Assembly: GCA_945221685.1 (NCBI GenBank)
Contig: CALYNN010000071.1
Location: 1-7,716 of the forward strand
Reading direction: 5' to 3'
DNA from: an uncultured Clostridia bacterium
Lineage (GTDB): Bacteria; Bacillota; Clostridia; Oscillospirales; Acutalibacteraceae
Length of the DNA stretch: 7,716 nt
A model generated the notes under the pieces. The model was not told the origin of the DNA, ran no database searches, and saw only the letters and a program-made list of their open reading frames with translations. The position numbers and the translations under genes are program-made. This document shows positions 6,741 through 7,716 of this stretch, piece by piece; position 1 is the stretch's first letter, and each line of letters starts with the position of its first letter.

Positions 6741-6768
6741 ATTATGTTCATTTTTTTACGTATCACAA
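6741..6768 (-). promoter_or_regulatory. Probable sigma-A promoter of alaS
   Basis: On the - strand there is a -35-like TTGTGA (6768-6763), a 16-nt spacer and a -10-like CATAAT (6746-6741, five of six consensus bases). Initiation would fall near 6734, leaving a leader of about 36 nt before the alaS ATG. The -35 lies just beyond the preceding hairpin, and its TTGTG can pair with CACAA on the far side of that hairpin. The region is very AT-rich, so this remains a prediction. Confidence 0.5.
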
Positions 6769-6773
6769 ACATC

Positions 6774-6798
6774 AAGGGCAACAAAAAATGTTGCCCTT
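6774..6798 (-). terminator. Hairpin after the ydbC-like gene, probable terminator
   Basis: A perfect 9-bp inverted repeat (AAGGGCAAC at 6774-6782, GTTGCCCTT at 6790-6798) has a 7-nt loop. It starts 14 nt after the ydbC-like stop. On the - strand the stem ends in TT followed by a broken T tract (GATGTTTGTG), so termination may be weak. A second short pairing, CACAA (6764-6768) with TTGTG (6806-6810), could extend the structure. Confidence 0.6.
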
Positions 6799-6812
6799 AA
6801 ATTTATTGTGAA

Positions 6813-7028
6813 TTAGAGCTTTTCAACAATCTTTGTAAGTTCCTTAGCTTCATCAACTGTGAAGGTAAGACCCTTGCTCATCTTTGAATGGTCAGGTGAC
6901 CAATCACGAACGTCAATCTTAGGCTCACGTCCGTTCCAGGAAATCATATTAACCTCTCTGGTCCAGCCCCTTGCAGTTTCGGAAATTACACCGAGATGCT
7001 CTGTGATTTCGTACTTAATTTCTGGCAT
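6813..7028 (-). CDS. YdbC-like PC4-domain single-stranded nucleic acid-binding protein
   Basis: A complete 71-residue protein that is almost entirely one PC4/p15-like domain, as in Lactococcus lactis YdbC. These proteins dimerise and bind single-stranded DNA in a largely sequence-independent way; the cellular role in bacteria is poorly defined. Recognisable elements are EIKYEITEHLGVISE (3-17), GWTREVNMISWNGREPKIDVRDW (21-43), SPDHSKMSKGLTFT (44-57) and the C-terminal helix VDEAKELTKIVEKL. Aromatic and basic residues (W22, R24, W31, W43, K52) would line the binding face by analogy with PC4. A strong AAGGAGGAG lies just upstream, with GGAGG 8 nt from the ATG, so the start is secure. It follows ackA by 43 nt with no terminator between, so they may be co-transcribed. 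A hairpin follows. Confidence 0.9.
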   Translation of the reverse strand: MPEIKYEITEHLGVISETARGWTREVNMISWNGREPKIDVRDWSPDHSKMSKGLTFTVDEAKELTKIVEKL

Positions 7029-7071
7029 TTCATACTCCTCCTTTTTTACATATTGAAATTAAACCTTTAAC

Positions 7072-7670
7072 TTATTTAAGACTGCGTACAATGTCCGCAG
7101 TATCGCGGGCAATGGTAAGCTCCTCATCTGTTGCAAGGATAAATACCCTTACTTTATCTGTTGGGTCTGTAAGCTCAGCCTCAGCACCTTTTTGTGTTTT
7201 TTGGTTAAGCGCCTCATTGATATGAACACCCATATAACCAAAATATGAACAAATCTTTGAACGAAGCCAAAAGCCGTTTTCACCGATGCCGCCTGTAAAT
7301 ACAATTGCGTCAACACCATTCATTGCGGCAATATATGATCCGATATACTTGGCAATTTCATAAGCCTGCATTTCATGAGCAAGGATTGCTCTTTCATTAC
7401 CCTGTGCCTGAGCGGCGCATATATCACGGTCATCAGAGGACACACCGGAGATTGCGTTTACGCCTGATTCCTTGTTAAGAACCTTATCCATCTCATCAGG
7501 TGAAAGACCAAGCTTTTTCATAATAAATGTAACAACCGATGGGTCAACTCCGCCTGAACGTGTGCCCATCATAAAGCCGTCAAGAGGGGTAAAGCCCATT
7601 GATGTATCAACAACCTTACCGTGGTCAACGGCGGCAATTGACGAGCCGTTACCCAAATGGCAGGTAATAA
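7072..7670 (-). CDS. ackA: Acetate kinase, C-terminal half only (5' end lost at contig end)
   Basis: Acetate kinase transfers phosphate between acetyl phosphate and ADP, making ATP and acetate in the cytoplasm. The visible 199 or so residues are the C-terminal half of a protein of about 400. The frame is open to the last genomic base and begins with ITCHLGNGSS, the nucleotide-binding motif with the His and Asn that correspond to H208 and N211 of the Methanosarcina enzyme. Next come DTSMGFTPLDG and MMGTRSGGVDP (Arg equivalent to R241), FTGGIGENG, and ATDEELTIARDT with the catalytic-site Glu (E384 equivalent). The N-terminal half with the acetate-binding residues is missing because the sequence runs into sequencing adapter at 7671. 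A TTG at 7656 (the Leu of HLGNGSS) could be taken for a start but is internal. The gene precedes the ydbC-like gene by 43 nt. Whether pta lies upstream cannot be seen. Confidence 0.95.
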
Positions 7671-7716
7671 CTGTCTCTTATACACATCTGACGCTGCCGA
7701 CGATCTTACGCGTGTA
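7671..7716. other. Unremoved Illumina Nextera (Tn5) adapter, not genomic
   Basis: Positions 7671-7689 are the 19-base Tn5 mosaic end CTGTCTCTTATACACATCT. GACGCTGCCGACGA (7690-7703) then completes the reverse complement of the Nextera read-1 adapter. TCTTACGC (7704-7711) fits an 8-base i5 index (reverse complement GCGTAAGA), and GTGTA (7712-7716) begins the P5-side primer sequence. The native insert ends at 7670. This is a library artefact left at the contig end, not a transposon. Confidence 0.97.

Noticed and set aside
6806..6829. TTGTGAA near TTCAACAA as a Rex-like palindrome
   Set aside because: The spacing is too long for the 18-bp operator, and it covers the 3' end of the ydbC-like gene.
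7671..7689. Tn5 inverted-repeat end suggesting a transposon insertion in ackA
   Set aside because: It is the synthetic mosaic end and is followed by Nextera adapter, an i5 index and primer bases. It is therefore library DNA.

Overview
The window looks like low-GC Firmicutes DNA, most likely from an anaerobic class Clostridia bacterium of the Ruminococcaceae/Oscillospiraceae kind. The reasons are AT-rich intergenic DNA, strong GGAGG-type ribosome sites, a clostridial-looking Rex, an FBP-type L-lactate dehydrogenase, a Cys-rich AlaRS and a YdbC-type PC4 protein. Genus cannot be assigned from this sequence alone. Nine protein genes are visible and coding density is high. I see no tRNA, rRNA, CRISPR array or insertion sequence, and no gene-free stretch over 300 bases.

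Left part, + strand (1-2160): the 3' end of an isocitrate/isopropylmalate-family dehydrogenase, then rex (NADH/NAD+-sensing repressor), then an unrecognised Cys-rich protein with beta-propeller-like repeats. The last gene starts at TTG only 2 nt after the rex stop. The three genes look like one operon and end at a strong bidirectional terminator (2121-2159).

Right part, - strand (7670 down to 2159), in transcription order: ackA (acetate kinase, 5' half missing), a ydbC-like PC4 gene, a hairpin, a probable promoter, then alaS, a HIT-family hydrolase and a phosphoribosyltransferase. The last two overlap by 4 bp. After another hairpin comes ldh (L-lactate dehydrogenase), which converges on the rex operon. 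The hairpin before ldh ends in a T-run that abuts the ldh ATG and contains its Shine-Dalgarno sequence.

How the genes fit together: rex, ldh and ackA belong to fermentative redox and energy balance (NADH sensing, NADH disposal to lactate, ATP from acetyl phosphate). The dehydrogenase would feed 2-oxoglutarate synthesis. alaS-hit-prt is a translation and adenine-nucleotide cluster; HIT enzymes can hydrolyse aminoacyl-adenylates.

Data quality: the last 46 bases (7671-7716) are not genomic. They are the Illumina Nextera/Tn5 read-1 adapter in reverse complement, followed by an i5 index and the start of the P5-side primer. The contig therefore ends inside ackA and the native sequence stops at 7670. 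The most interesting biological leads are the Rex-coupled Cys-rich propeller-like protein, the terminator/RBS hairpin in front of ldh, and the non-canonical residues in Rex and in the dehydrogenase.
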